Assembly (NCBI GenBank): GCA_023422775.1 | Contig: JAFAGM010000042.1 | Coordinates: 1 to 64,000, forward strand | Reading direction: 5' to 3' | DNA: 64,000 bases | From: Pseudomonadota bacterium | GTDB lineage: Bacteria; Pseudomonadota; Alphaproteobacteria; Rhizobiales; Xanthobacteraceae | In this document: positions 23,846 to 32,331 of the stretch, in pieces | Position numbering within the stretch: position 1 is the first letter of the stretch | Layout: the number at the start of each line of letters is the position of its first letter | Made by a program: the position numbers and the translations under genes | Notes under the pieces: model-generated | Databases searched by the model: none | What the model saw: only the letters and a program-made list of their open reading frames with translations | What the model was told of the DNA's origin: nothing

Positions 23846-24475
23846 ATGAAGCGGATTCTCATAGCTGACGACCATGAAACTGTGCGGGCCGGATTGCGTG
23901 CCATTCTGGAAGGGCACGCGGGCTGGGAAGTCGTGGCCGAGGCCGGCAATGGCAGCGAGGCCGTTGCGGCGGCCGTCGAGACGCGGCCGGACGTTGCCGT
24001 CATCGATTACTCGATGCCGCTGATGACCGGCGTGGAAGCTACGCGATGCATAAAAGGGCATCGGCTGCCAACCGAGATTCTGATCTTTACCGTTCACGAT
24101 TCGAATTTGCTTGCGTGGCAAGCGTTTCGCGCCGGCGCCCGTGCGTTTCTGCTGAAGTCCGATGCGAGCAAGATGCTTCTGGCGGCCGTCAGGTCGTTGA
24201 TCCTTCACAAGCCGTTCTACGCAGGATCATTTTCGAGCGAATTGAGGAATGCGGAGGACGGGAAGGGCGATCTGAACGAGGTGCTTTCGCCGCGAGAAAG
24301 GACGATCGTCAAACTGGTTGCGGAAGGACACAGCAACAAGGTCGTGAGCGCGATCTTGAATCTGAGCATCAAGACCACGGAGACGCATCGAGCGGCCGCC
24401 ATGCGAAAGCTGAACATAAATTCCACCGCGGGCCTGGTTCGATACGCGGTTCGCAGCAAGCTTGTGGAGGCATGA
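23846..24475 (+). CDS. LuxR/NarL-type response regulator (first copy)
   Basis: A 209-residue two-domain regulator. The receiver domain has the acidic pocket (ADDHE), the phospho-acceptor D54 in AVIDYSMPLMTG and the conserved lysine in FLLKSDAS. The LuxR helix-turn-helix is LSPRERTIVKLVAEGHSNKVVS followed by LSIKTTETHRAAAMRKL. It lies 78 bases after the sensor-less kinase and 82 before a paralogue of similar length, so one kinase probably serves two regulators. Targets cannot be read from the sequence. Confidence 0.92.
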   Translation: MKRILIADDHETVRAGLRAILEGHAGWEVVAEAGNGSEAVAAAVETRPDVAVIDYSMPLMTGVEATRCIKGHRLPTEILIFTVHDSNLLAWQAFRAGARAFLLKSDASKMLLAAVRSLILHKPFYAGSFSSELRNAEDGKGDLNEVLSPRERTIVKLVAEGHSNKVVSAILNLSIKTTETHRAAAMRKLNINSTAGLVRYAVRSKLVEA

Positions 24476-24557
24476 AGCCGTGTCACATGGATAGCATTGG
24501 CACGACAGGGGGTGCCGGTCGTTCATGGTCCGGTGACTCCGGTTATGGGATGTCACC

Positions 24558-25193
24558 GTGAAGCAAATCCTGATTGCGGACGATCATGAAGTCGTGAGAA
24601 CCGGACTTCGCGCGATTGTCGAGACTCGCGCCGACTGGATTGTGTGCGCAGAAGCAGCCGACGGCAAGCAATGTCTCGATCTGGTGTCGAAACTGAAGCC
24701 GGATGTAGCCATCGTCGATTACTCGATGCCCGTCCTGAACGGCCTGGAAGTTTGTCGCCGGATCAAGTCTGATCGCCTGCAGACAGGAGTTCTCATCCTC
24801 ACCATGTTCGAGGAAGAGAAGATCATGGCGGGCGCGCTCCTGGCCGGCGCGCGAGGGCTGTTGGTGAAATCGGACGCCCGATATCATCTCGTTGCCGCGA
24901 TCGAGGCGTTGCTCGACCAGCGCCCTTATCTCACGAGCGCAGCGTTGGAGAAATTGCTGCGTGACTATCTGTCCTTCCGGATGGAGGGGCCGGCTGCGAT
25001 TCTCACGGCGCGCGAGCAGAACGTCGTTCAGCTGATTGCGGAAGGGCACACCAACAGGTCCGCCGGCGCGGTGCTCAATCTCAGCGTGAAGACGGTCGAA
25101 ACGCATCGCGCATCGGCGATGCGTAAACTCAATGTTTCATCGGCGGCCGAACTGGTGCGGTATGCCGTTCGGGCAAAAATGATAACGCCTTGA
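24558..25193 (+). CDS. LuxR/NarL-type response regulator (second copy)
   Basis: A 211-residue paralogue of the preceding gene, roughly 45 percent identical by eye. It has the same MK-ILIADDHE start, D54 in AIVDYSMPVLNG, lysine in LLVKSDAR and a near-identical C-terminal motif LTAREQNVVQLIAEGHTNR with SVKTVETHRASAMRKLN. The recognition helices differ at several positions, so DNA targets may be partly distinct. Tandem duplication of the regulator is the simplest origin. Confidence 0.92.
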   Translation: MKQILIADDHEVVRTGLRAIVETRADWIVCAEAADGKQCLDLVSKLKPDVAIVDYSMPVLNGLEVCRRIKSDRLQTGVLILTMFEEEKIMAGALLAGARGLLVKSDARYHLVAAIEALLDQRPYLTSAALEKLLRDYLSFRMEGPAAILTAREQNVVQLIAEGHTNRSAGAVLNLSVKTVETHRASAMRKLNVSSAAELVRYAVRAKMITP

Positions 25194-25270
25194 CGAGTTG
25201 TCTGCAGGGCCAATCGGGCTGCCGGGGTGCTGCAGCGTCGGCAGGCGGAATTTCTATCGACGCCCGGGCC

Positions 25271-25315
25271 TTCGACGTCCAAATCTTCGACGCTCAAGTC
25301 TTCGACGCTCAAGTC
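25271..25315. repeat. Three tandem 15-bp units upstream of the AraC gene
   Basis: TTCGACGTCCAAATC (25271-25285) is followed by two perfect copies of TTCGACGCTCAAGTC (25286-25300, 25301-25315). It lies in the 190-bp gap between the second response regulator and the AraC-type gene and could vary in copy number. Confidence 0.85.
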
Positions 25316-25383
25316 TTGGGCTTGCCAAAAGCCGGACCAGAGAGTTGGATCGGATACAAGATCGCTTGTTTGTGGGTCAGTCC

Positions 25384-26394
25384 ATGGAAGCAATACGATT
25401 CTCCACCCGTGAGTTGGCCAGGTCGCGCCAGCTCGATGCCTGGCGGGACTGGTACGCGGGTAGTTTTGAAGTATCCCCGCTTGACGCGCGCGATCGCGGT
25501 TTTGCCGGACAGAGCGAGGCGTGGAAGCTGGATGGAATGGCCCTCGTCAGCGTATCGGCCCCGGCGCTGCGCGCCATGAGGACGAAGTCGCTGATCCGAC
25601 GAGACCCGACCGATCACTGGGTGATCACGATCGGCAAGCGTGCCGCAACCGGTCTCATGCTGGAAAAGGATCAGACGCTGGTGCCGGCCGGCGCGCCGTT
25701 TATTTTGTCACTGGGCGAGTTTTCGGCCAATCAGCGCGATCTCGACGACAGGCTTCAGCTCAACATCGCGCGGGATAGATTCAGTGCTCTCGCGCCGGCG
25801 CTCGACGCAGCGCGGGGCCGAACCTTGAGCACGCCGCTCGGCGGTATGCTGTCGGAATACATCAGGCTATTGGAGCGTCAGCTGCCGGGTTTGGCAGACG
25901 AAGACGTGCGCCGGCTCCCGCAGGCCGTTGCCGCGATGGTCGCCGCGTGCGTGGCGCCGTCGGCGGACCGGACGACTGCCGCACACGCGCAGATCGGCGC
26001 CACCCTCAAGGACAAGGCTCGGCGTTGCATCATCCGCAATTTGCATTCGCCTCGTCTGGGATCGAACATGCTGTGTCGAGAGCTGGGAATGTCGAGGTCC
26101 AGTCTCTATCGGTTGCTGGAATCAGAAGGTGGCGTCAAACAGTACATACAGCATCACCGCCTGGCGGAGAGCTTTGCGCAGCTAAGCGATCCGTCCAATT
26201 CGCGGCCGATTGCCGTCATCGCCGATCAATTGGGGATGCTGGATCCTTCCTCTTTCAGTCGTGCATTCCGGAGGCAGTTCGGCATCAGCCCGACTGATGT
26301 GCGCGAGGCCGCGCGAGCCGGCGTTGCTCCCGCGCTCGCTCCAGCGCGTCCAGATGCATGGGGTGGCGCCGGCGGACTGCTGTCCCGGCTCTAG
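25384..26394 (+). CDS. AraC family transcriptional regulator
   Basis: A 336-residue regulator. The N-terminal about 200 residues form an AraC-binding-like ligand/dimerisation domain (FEVSPLDARDRGFAGQSEAW, DHWVITIGKRA, PLGGMLSEYIRLLERQLPGL). The C-terminal domain has two helix-turn-helix motifs: LGSNMLCRELGMSRSSLYRLLE and the AraC signature IAVIADQLGMLDPSSFSRAFRRQFGISPTDVRE (key words FSRAFRRQFG). ATG 25384 begins MEAIRFSTRELARSRQLDAW; the open frame upstream runs through the 15-bp tandem repeat and is probably untranslated. Regulated genes are not evident. Confidence 0.9.
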   Translation: MEAIRFSTRELARSRQLDAWRDWYAGSFEVSPLDARDRGFAGQSEAWKLDGMALVSVSAPALRAMRTKSLIRRDPTDHWVITIGKRAATGLMLEKDQTLVPAGAPFILSLGEFSANQRDLDDRLQLNIARDRFSALAPALDAARGRTLSTPLGGMLSEYIRLLERQLPGLADEDVRRLPQAVAAMVAACVAPSADRTTAAHAQIGATLKDKARRCIIRNLHSPRLGSNMLCRELGMSRSSLYRLLESEGGVKQYIQHHRLAESFAQLSDPSNSRPIAVIADQLGMLDPSSFSRAFRRQFGISPTDVREAARAGVAPALAPARPDAWGGAGGLLSRL

Positions 26395-26484
26395 GTTGGG
26401 GCCGTCGCCGTTATCGGCCGGACACGCAAGCCCCGTAGCGTCGGCGCTTATGCGCTCCGGCTGTGCCAATGCGCGCCTTCCAGT

Positions 26485-26940
26485 CTACACCGCCCTGTGA
26501 AAAGCGCCTCGGTCGGGACGGGCATAAGACCGGTTTGCCACCGCGAGCGCGCCGCGCTCGTTGGTTTCGAGAGCGATTTTCTGTGTCAGCATGACGTCGC
26601 CTGCGGCGAGATTGCCATCGGGGCCGAAGCACCATTTGCAAACCAGGCGCCCGTTGCTGCCGAGCTCTTCGATATTGGTCTGGGTGCCGTGATGGATCCG
26701 AAACCGTGTCCCGGTATCGCTGCCGATAACATCGAAAAAGCTGTATCGCTCGAAGCAGGCAAGTTGCTCCGGCGAGAGCCAGTCCTTCAACAGCTTGAGG
26801 GCCCGGCGATCACGTGCCAGGTGAATCGGGTCGGACGTCGAGGCGTAACGCGCCAACGCTACCGAGAGCGTTGACAGCGTCACTGCGGCAATCAGGGCCA
26901 GGATGAACGAGCATACCGCAAGTGCGGCCTGCGCGGTCAT
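26485..26940 (-). CDS. Membrane-anchored hypothetical protein
   Basis: A 151-residue protein I recognise only as a type found in Bradyrhizobium. An N-terminal hydrophobic helix (ALAVCSFILALIAAVTLSTLSVALA) would anchor it. The rest is a soluble domain with SPEQLACFERYSFFDVIGSDTGTRFRI, GTQTNIEELGSNGRLVCKWCFGPDG and GDVMLTQKIALETNERGALAVANR (quoted in part). It is the second gene of a two-gene unit, five bases after the gene at 26946-27167. It is convergent with the AraC-type regulator. Confidence 0.75.
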   Translation of the reverse strand: MTAQAALAVCSFILALIAAVTLSTLSVALARYASTSDPIHLARDRRALKLLKDWLSPEQLACFERYSFFDVIGSDTGTRFRIHHGTQTNIEELGSNGRLVCKWCFGPDGNLAAGDVMLTQKIALETNERGALAVANRSYARPDRGAFHRAV

Positions 26941-26945
26941 GTTGG

Positions 26946-27167
26946 TCAGCCACCGACGAGGCGCGGATAAAACAGGGTTTCCTCCGCCGTCGGATCGAAA
27001 CTGCGGATAACCCGCTGCTCGCCGGGGCCTGTGCGCGTCGCTGCCGTAAAGCCTGCGCCGGTCAATTCCATGAAACGCCGCTCGGCCTTTGCGACCGCAG
27101 CGCGATCGCTGGCATCGAATGTGTGCCGGGTGTCGCCAGTACGGTCCATCACGATCTGGGTTGCCAT
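26946..27167 (-). CDS. Small hypothetical protein, 73 residues
   Basis: ATG 27167 is preceded by GGAG and opens MATQIVMDRTGDTRHTFD, followed by AERRFMELTGAGFTAA and RSFDPTAEETLFYPRLVGG. The C-terminal FDPTAEETLFYPRL suggests a small soluble partner of the membrane-anchored protein encoded five bases downstream; the two look co-transcribed. No function can be assigned. The frame is open 38 codons upstream without a ribosome site. Confidence 0.7.
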   Translation of the reverse strand: MATQIVMDRTGDTRHTFDASDRAAVAKAERRFMELTGAGFTAATRTGPGEQRVIRSFDPTAEETLFYPRLVGG

Positions 27168-27431
27168 GCCAAACACTCCGCTTCCGGCTCTCCGAGCCGG
27201 GGTTTGCCGTGCGCCCCCAAGCTGTATTCTGTTCCAGAACGGCGCGATGTTGAAGATGGTTCCTTGCATGCCTGCAATCAAATGCTGGGCAACGCCGTTG
27301 TTGCTGGCGACGGTCCGGATCCGGCCGGGTGAAACCGGGGAGTGACCGGTAGCGGGCTTATCCTGCGCGACCGCAGGATCGGCCAGGGGCGGATTTTCCC
27401 GGCTGGCTTGAATGAAATCAGTAAGTTGATG

Positions 27432-27446
27432 TTAACAAAGCCTTAA
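27432..27446. promoter_or_regulatory. Exact CtrA box upstream of the TPR gene
   Basis: TTAA-CAAAGCC-TTAA matches the CtrA consensus TTAA-N7-TTAA exactly, 79 bases ahead of ATG 27525. The same 357-bp intergenic region also holds a perfect 8-bp hairpin (ATCCTGCG/CGCAGGAT, 27360-27379) and nothing else recognisable. Confidence 0.6.
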
Positions 27447-27524
27447 GCCCGCCAATCCAAGATTCAAGCGCGCAAGCGAGGGCGCTTCGCGGCTGTTTCG
27501 TTGAGGCCAAAGAGAATTTCCTGG

Positions 27525-30500
27525 ATGGGGCGACGGGCTGCCATTGAAATCGGGTCGCCGGGCCGCGCATTGGCGCGGACGGCATCGCGTTGCTTCGGCC
27601 TTCCCTTTAGCCGTTCCTTCGGCAGTTTCCCCGGCAGTTTCCTTGGCAGTTTCCTGGGCATGGCCCTGCTGCTCGCTGGCCTGACCTTGTCTCAGCCCTG
27701 CCGCGCCGACGACCCGGTACGGGGCGAGGCGACATTCTCCTCCGCCGGCGGTTTCGCCCGGCTGGTGTTGAAACTCGCCGAGGACGTCGAGTCCGAGGTG
27801 TCGACGGCGGGGTCGATCATCATCATCCACTTCAAGCGCCCGGTGGATATTCCCGTCGATAAATTGTCGGACGCTGTGCCCGACTATGTCGGTTCCGCGC
27901 GGCGCGACCCCGACGGCACCGCGATCCGGCTGTCGCTGGCGCGGCGGGCGACTGTCAACACCATGACGGCAGGAGAGCGGATCTTCGTGGATTTTCTGCC
28001 CGATAGCTGGACCGGGCCGCCGCCGCCGCTTCCCACCGAAGTCATTCGCGAACTGGCGGCGAGGGCGAGGGCCGCCGAGCGGGCGCTTCGCGCGCAACTG
28101 GCGGTCGCCGCTGCCAAAAAGAAGCCGCCGGTCCGGGTTCGCGCTCTGGTGCAGCCGACCTTCGTGCGCTTCGTGTTCGAGATGCCTGACGGTGTCAATG
28201 TGTCGTCGGTCCTGAACGACCAGAAGCTGACGCTGCAGTTCAATAACGTGCTCAGTTTCGATCTGGCGGACGCCAAGGTGGCAGCGCCGCCGAACGTCGC
28301 CTCGATCAGCCAGCGGGCCGATGCTGAATCGTCCGCCGTCGATATCGTGCTGATCGGCGAGGTCGATGTGCATTCGTTCCGCGAGGAAAGGAACTATGTG
28401 ATCGACGTCGCCTTCCAGCAGGCGGAAAAGCCGGCGCCGCCGGAGCAGCAGGCCGCGGCGCCCGATATCCCCCCGAATTCCCTTGCCAAGCCGCAGCCCG
28501 CCGCGCGGGCTTCCCGCGACAAGCGGCTGAAGGAAGCGATGCCGGCGCAGCAGCCGGCGGAGCCTGCGCCCGTCACCTCGGAGCAGATCGCCGAGCAGGC
28601 CAGGATCGAGATCAGGCCCGGGCAGGCGACGGAAGCGCCTGAAAAGACTCCGGCCGCAACAGAAACAACCCCGCCGGCCGCCGACAAGGCAGCGCCGTTG
28701 ATCGAGAACGCAGCGCCTGCAATAGCCTTGCCCGTGCAGGCCGCGAAGCCCGCGCCGCCGGCGATATCGGCTCCGCCGCAGGAGAGCGCTGAAAAGAACA
28801 AGACCGCTTCCGTCGAGGCGAGGCGCGACAGCGACGCCCTGCGCATGACGTTCACCTTTGCCGCGCCGACGCCAGCGGCGCTGTTCCGCCGGGCCGACGC
28901 CGTGTGGCTGGTGTTCGACCAGGCCACGCCGATCGATGTCGAGCCGATCCGTGCCAAGGGCGGATCCGTCATTGGCGATGTCAGCCGGCTGCCGCTGGAG
29001 AAGGGGCAGGCCATCCGCATTCGCCTCAACCGGCCGCAGATTCCCTCGCTCGAGAGCGAAGGCCACGCCAACGGCACGGAGTGGACGCTGACTTTGGCCG
29101 ATCGCGGCCAGGATCCGCCGCTGCCGCTGACGGTGTTGCGCAACATCACCGATCCCGCGCTCGCCAGCGTCAGCGTGCCGCTGGCCAATCCGGGTGCGAT
29201 GCACCGGCTGATCGATCCCGACGCCGGCGATGCGTTCGTCGTCGTCACCGCGCCGCCGCCGACCCGTGGCCTCATCAAGCGACAGGACTTCGTGGAACTG
29301 TCGCTGCTCGAATCCGTCCACGGCGTGGTGGTTCATCCGAACTCCGACGATGTCACCGCCGAGGTCGGCGCCGACAAGGTGATGCTCGGCCGGCCGGGCG
29401 GATTGACGCTGTCGTCGGCCGACGTCGCCGCCGAGCGTGCCACCGCCGCGGTGCGGCCGCTGTTCGACGCCGATGAGTGGCGCAAGAACCGCGACGAAAA
29501 GTTCTTGCCGCGGTTGGATGCGCTGATCAAGGCGGCTTCCGCCATGCCGCCGGAACAGAAGACGTCGGTCCGTCTCGAACTCGCCAATTTCTACATGGCG
29601 CGCGGGATGTACCAGGAGGCGCGGGGCGTCACCAACCTCATTCTCTCCGAGACCAGGCAGGGCACCGAAGAGGCCGCCGTCCTGATGGTGCACGCGATCG
29701 CCAGTATCCTGATCGGCCATCCCGAGCGGGCGCTGAAGGATCTCGCCAGTCCTGCGATCGGCAACGGCTACGACGCCCAATTGTGGAAGGGCTTTGCCTT
29801 CGCAAGGCAGGAAAAATGGGCCGAAGCGCGGGAAAAGTTCAAGAACTCCGAATTCTCGATCGCTTCGCTGCCGCTGGAACTGCAACGCCTCGTGACCCTC
29901 GATTCGATGCGGGCAGCGCTCGAGGTGAAGGATTATGCGGGCGCCGCGCGCCGGCGCAGCGAACTGGACGTGATCGGCGTTCCCGCCGACATGAAGCCTG
30001 AGCTTGCCGTGCTGCGCGGGCGTCTGGCCGAGGCGCTGGGACACGACAAGGACGCGGTCGACGCTTACAGGTTTGCGGCATACTCCAGCGACCGGCAGGC
30101 TTCGGCCGAAGCGAGGCTGCTCGGAGCGCTGCTGAGCCACAAGCGCGGCGAACTCGGCCAGGCCGAGCTGCTGCGCGAACTGGAGACGCTGTCGGCGATC
30201 TGGCGCGGCGACGCGATCGAGTTGATGACGCTGAACAGGATGGCGCAGATCTACGCCGACACCGGACGCTATGTCGACTCTCTCTCGGCCGCCAAGACCG
30301 CGACGAGGATGCAGCCCAATTCCGAACTGGCGCGTCAGAGCCAGGACGGTGCGTCCGCACTGTTCGCGCAGCTCTTTCTCAGCCCGAAGGGCGAGGACAT
30401 GAAGCCGGTCGATGCGCTCGCCATGTTCTACGAATATCGCGAACTGACCCCGATCGGCCGGCGCGGCGACGAAATGATCCGGCGTCTGGCGGAACGGCTG

Positions 30501-31250
30501 GCCGCGATCGACCTGCTCGACCAGGCCGCCGAGCTGTTGCAATATCAGGTCGACAAGCGGCTTGAAGGCGCGGCGCGCGCCCAGGTGGCCGCGCGGCTGG
30601 CCATGGTTTACCTGACCAACCGCAAGCCGGACCGGGCGATCGCGGCGCTGCGCTCGACGCGGATCGCCGATCTCTCCGGCGAACTGAGGCAGCAGCGGCT
30701 CCTGCTGGAGGCCCGGGCCCAGAGCGACGTCGGTCGCCACGACCTCGCGCTCGACATCGTGTCCAACATCACCGGCCGCGAGGCGGTCCGGCTGCGCGCT
30801 GACATCTACTGGGCGCAGCGGCAGTGGCGCGAGGCCTCCGAACAGATCGAACTGTACTACGGCGACCGCTGGCGCGATTTCAAACCGCTGAACGCGGCCG
30901 AGAAGGGCGACGTGATCCGCGCCGTGGTAGGCTACGCGCTGGCCGAGGATGCGATCGGTCTGGCGCGCTTCCGCGAAAAATTCGCTCCGCTGATGTCGGG
31001 CGAGGCCGACCGGCTGTCGTTCGACACCGCGAGCAAGCCGGCCGCCTCCAACAGCGCCGAATTCGCCCTGATCGCCAGGATGGCGGCCAGCGTCGATACG
31101 CTCGACGGCTTCATCCGCGAAATGAAGATCCGCTTTCCGGACGCCACGGCGCGTGCGCCGCAATCGCCGGAAATCACCAGGGGCGAGCCGGTCCATACCG
31201 GCTCCCTGCCGGCGATCGCCGGCCGGAAACAGGCCGGCGTGGCGAGGTAG
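27525..31250 (+). CDS. Large exported TPR protein of the flagellar/cell-cycle locus
   Basis: A 1241-residue protein. It has a signal sequence with a GSFx tandem repeat (FGSFPGSFLGSFLGMALLL) and cleavage near PCRA|DD. Next come AMIN-like beta domains (FARLVLKLAEDVESEV, TFVRFVFEMPDGVNV, DALRMTFTFAAPTPAALFRRADAVW in part), separated by a Pro/Ala-rich linker of about 170 residues. The C-terminal half is rich in tetratricopeptide-like helices (QKTSVRLELANFYMARGMYQEA, AQIYADTGRYVDSLSAAKTA). Related proteins accompany rhizobial flagellar genes; the role is unknown, perhaps periplasmic scaffolding. ATG 27525 is preferred over TTG 27501. A CtrA box lies upstream. Confidence 0.8.
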   Translation: MGRRAAIEIGSPGRALARTASRCFGLPFSRSFGSFPGSFLGSFLGMALLLAGLTLSQPCRADDPVRGEATFSSAGGFARLVLKLAEDVESEVSTAGSIIIIHFKRPVDIPVDKLSDAVPDYVGSARRDPDGTAIRLSLARRATVNTMTAGERIFVDFLPDSWTGPPPPLPTEVIRELAARARAAERALRAQLAVAAAKKKPPVRVRALVQPTFVRFVFEMPDGVNVSSVLNDQKLTLQFNNVLSFDLADAKVAAPPNVASISQRADAESSAVDIVLIGEVDVHSFREERNYVIDVAFQQAEKPAPPEQQAAAPDIPPNSLAKPQPAARASRDKRLKEAMPAQQPAEPAPVTSEQIAEQARIEIRPGQATEAPEKTPAATETTPPAADKAAPLIENAAPAIALPVQAAKPAPPAISAPPQESAEKNKTASVEARRDSDALRMTFTFAAPTPAALFRRADAVWLVFDQATPIDVEPIRAKGGSVIGDVSRLPLEKGQAIRIRLNRPQIPSLESEGHANGTEWTLTLADRGQDPPLPLTVLRNITDPALASVSVPLANPGAMHRLIDPDAGDAFVVVTAPPPTRGLIKRQDFVELSLLESVHGVVVHPNSDDVTAEVGADKVMLGRPGGLTLSSADVAAERATAAVRPLFDADEWRKNRDEKFLPRLDALIKAASAMPPEQKTSVRLELANFYMARGMYQEARGVTNLILSETRQGTEEAAVLMVHAIASILIGHPERALKDLASPAIGNGYDAQLWKGFAFARQEKWAEAREKFKNSEFSIASLPLELQRLVTLDSMRAALEVKDYAGAARRRSELDVIGVPADMKPELAVLRGRLAEALGHDKDAVDAYRFAAYSSDRQASAEARLLGALLSHKRGELGQAELLRELETLSAIWRGDAIELMTLNRMAQIYADTGRYVDSLSAAKTATRMQPNSELARQSQDGASALFAQLFLSPKGEDMKPVDALAMFYEYRELTPIGRRGDEMIRRLAERLAAIDLLDQAAELLQYQVDKRLEGAARAQVAARLAMVYLTNRKPDRAIAALRSTRIADLSGELRQQRLLLEARAQSDVGRHDLALDIVSNITGREAVRLRADIYWAQRQWREASEQIELYYGDRWRDFKPLNAAEKGDVIRAVVGYALAEDAIGLARFREKFAPLMSGEADRLSFDTASKPAASNSAEFALIARMAASVDTLDGFIREMKIRFPDATARAPQSPEITRGEPVHTGSLPAIAGRKQAGVAR
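27621..27656 (+). repeat. 12-bp tandem repeat inside the TPR-protein signal sequence
   Basis: GGCAGTTTCCCC, GGCAGTTTCCTT and GGCAGTTTCCTG are three consecutive 12-bp units (Gly-Ser-Phe-Pro/Leu). They code for the start of the hydrophobic core of the signal peptide. Confidence 0.9.
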
Positions 31251-31406
31251 CAACCTCGTCCGGCGAAGATGCCCGCCGGAAAGGTGACTTCCCGGCGGTA
31301 TCGACATCTGTAGGGTCTAACGAAAACCTGCCCCGGACTTGATCCGCGGCTGATGCGGTCCGCATGGCAATCAGGCTTGCGCCGATTTGTCCGCGGTAGA
31401 AAAAGC

Positions 31407-31462
31407 TCGTTAAAGCAGGAATTTAGAGCTTCGGTTCTGATTCAATCAGAACCGAAAATGCT
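31407..31462. repeat. RIME-like palindromic repeat (partial copy)
   Basis: TTCGGTTCTGATT (31430-31442), one C, and AATCAGAACCGAA (31444-31456) form a perfect 13-bp stem. The flanks GCTCGTTAAAGCAGG and ATGCTCCAG resemble the right half of the element at 36695-36801. It lies in the 318-bp gap after the TPR gene and could double as its transcript end; no other feature is seen there. Confidence 0.7.
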
Positions 31463-31568
31463 CCAGCTCCGAGCAAATCGGAGGTTGCCGTCTGAGTGGG
31501 CATGTCCGCCGGCGCGTCGACTGGCGGACGTCAGCACCCCCGGCGGATAATGTCCGCCAGGCATCAAA

Positions 31569-31814
31569 TCACCTTGGATGAATCCCGTTTCTACGGATGA
31601 GGTCCGACAACTGGACCAGAAGCTCCCGAAGCCGGGCATTTTCCTCAAGCAGCGCGTTTGTTTCGTCGGCACGCTCGTCGACACAATCCGTCGGTCCGTC
31701 CCCCTGAAGGGCCGGCCCAAGTAGCGAAAGCGCGTCGTCGGCAGATTCGTCAGCCCAGAGTGAGGGTTCGCTGCGGCGGATACGCTTAGTATGCGGCGGA
31801 TGATCTATGCGCAT
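31569..31814 (-). CDS. Small coiled-coil protein, 81 residues
   Basis: ATG 31814 follows GGAG with an eight-base spacer. The product has a charged, proline-containing N-terminal half and ends in a heptad-patterned helix (NALLEENARLRELLVQLSDLI). The gene at 33215-33532 ends in nearly the same helix (LLEENARLRKLAIQLSNLL), so the two are paralogues or share a module. An EcfG-like promoter is visible 28-52 bases upstream. Function unknown; such proteins are frequent in Bradyrhizobium. Confidence 0.65.
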   Translation of the reverse strand: MRIDHPPHTKRIRRSEPSLWADESADDALSLLGPALQGDGPTDCVDERADETNALLEENARLRELLVQLSDLIRRNGIHPR

Positions 31815-31841
31815 GATTGATACTCCAATTTCAAATACCCG

Positions 31842-31866
31842 AACGCGCCCCCAGTCGCTTTGTTCG
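31842..31866 (-). promoter_or_regulatory. Possible EcfG-type promoter of the small coiled-coil gene
   Basis: On the minus strand CGAAC (31862-31866), 16 bases and CGTT (31842-31845) match GGAAC-N16/17-CGTT with one mismatch. The leader would be about 20 bases. Confidence 0.35.
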
Positions 31867-32024
31867 CGCGGCGAGAGTGAGGTGAGTCGCCCGGCGAATT
31901 TGCGACTAAAATTGGAATCGCCGCGCGCCGACCCTGGCGTGAAAGCGGCGTCATTGCGGCGAGTCTGTTTTGAAAATGCAGCCTGCGCGGCTACCTTGAA
32001 GAAAATACAGCTTAAGCGTGGCCT

Positions 32025-32273
32025 CTAGTGGACCAGCTTGGCCAGTTGATAAAGTGCGTAAATGACTTCAAGTCCGAGGAGAACAAGCGCCGCATTCATC
32101 AGATAAAAATTGAAGTGCATCAGAGACTTGAAACCAAATGCTTCCTGCGGCCCGAGCGGATGTCGCGCGAGGTCGTGAACCAAAGCCAATACGCGTCGGA
32201 AAGGGCGAACAACCGGCGAAGGCTTCGCCGGCGAAGGAAACAGAAGGCTTCCGCCGCCGCGGAAGTGATACAT
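32025..32273 (-). CDS. Small membrane protein, 82 residues
   Basis: The product starts MYHFRGGGSLLFPSP, has a basic middle (VVRPFRRVLALVHDLARHPLG) and ends with a transmembrane helix (NFYLMNAALVLLGLEVIYALYQLAKLVH; only about 20 residues are membranous). An internal ATG would give a 31-residue version that is only the membrane segment; it lacks a ribosome site. The 32-residue membrane peptide gene lies 58 bases upstream on the same strand, so the pair may be one unit. Unrecognised function. Confidence 0.5.
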   Translation of the reverse strand: MYHFRGGGSLLFPSPAKPSPVVRPFRRVLALVHDLARHPLGPQEAFGFKSLMHFNFYLMNAALVLLGLEVIYALYQLAKLVH

Positions 32274-32331
32274 TTGTCGAGAACCTCTTCTTTGTCGGAG
32301 GTTTCGGATTCGACTGTAGCTACCTGCCTGT

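Noticed and set aside
26455..26475. TGGCAC-N5-like sequence on the minus strand
   Set aside because: The -12 half is GAGC rather than TTGC and it lies in the tail-to-tail gap between the AraC and hypothetical genes, so no gene would be driven by it.
27432..31307. 1291-codon open frame on the minus strand
   Set aside because: It mirrors the TPR gene; its Arg/Gly/Leu/His-rich translation has no domain and arises from GC-rich third positions of the real gene.
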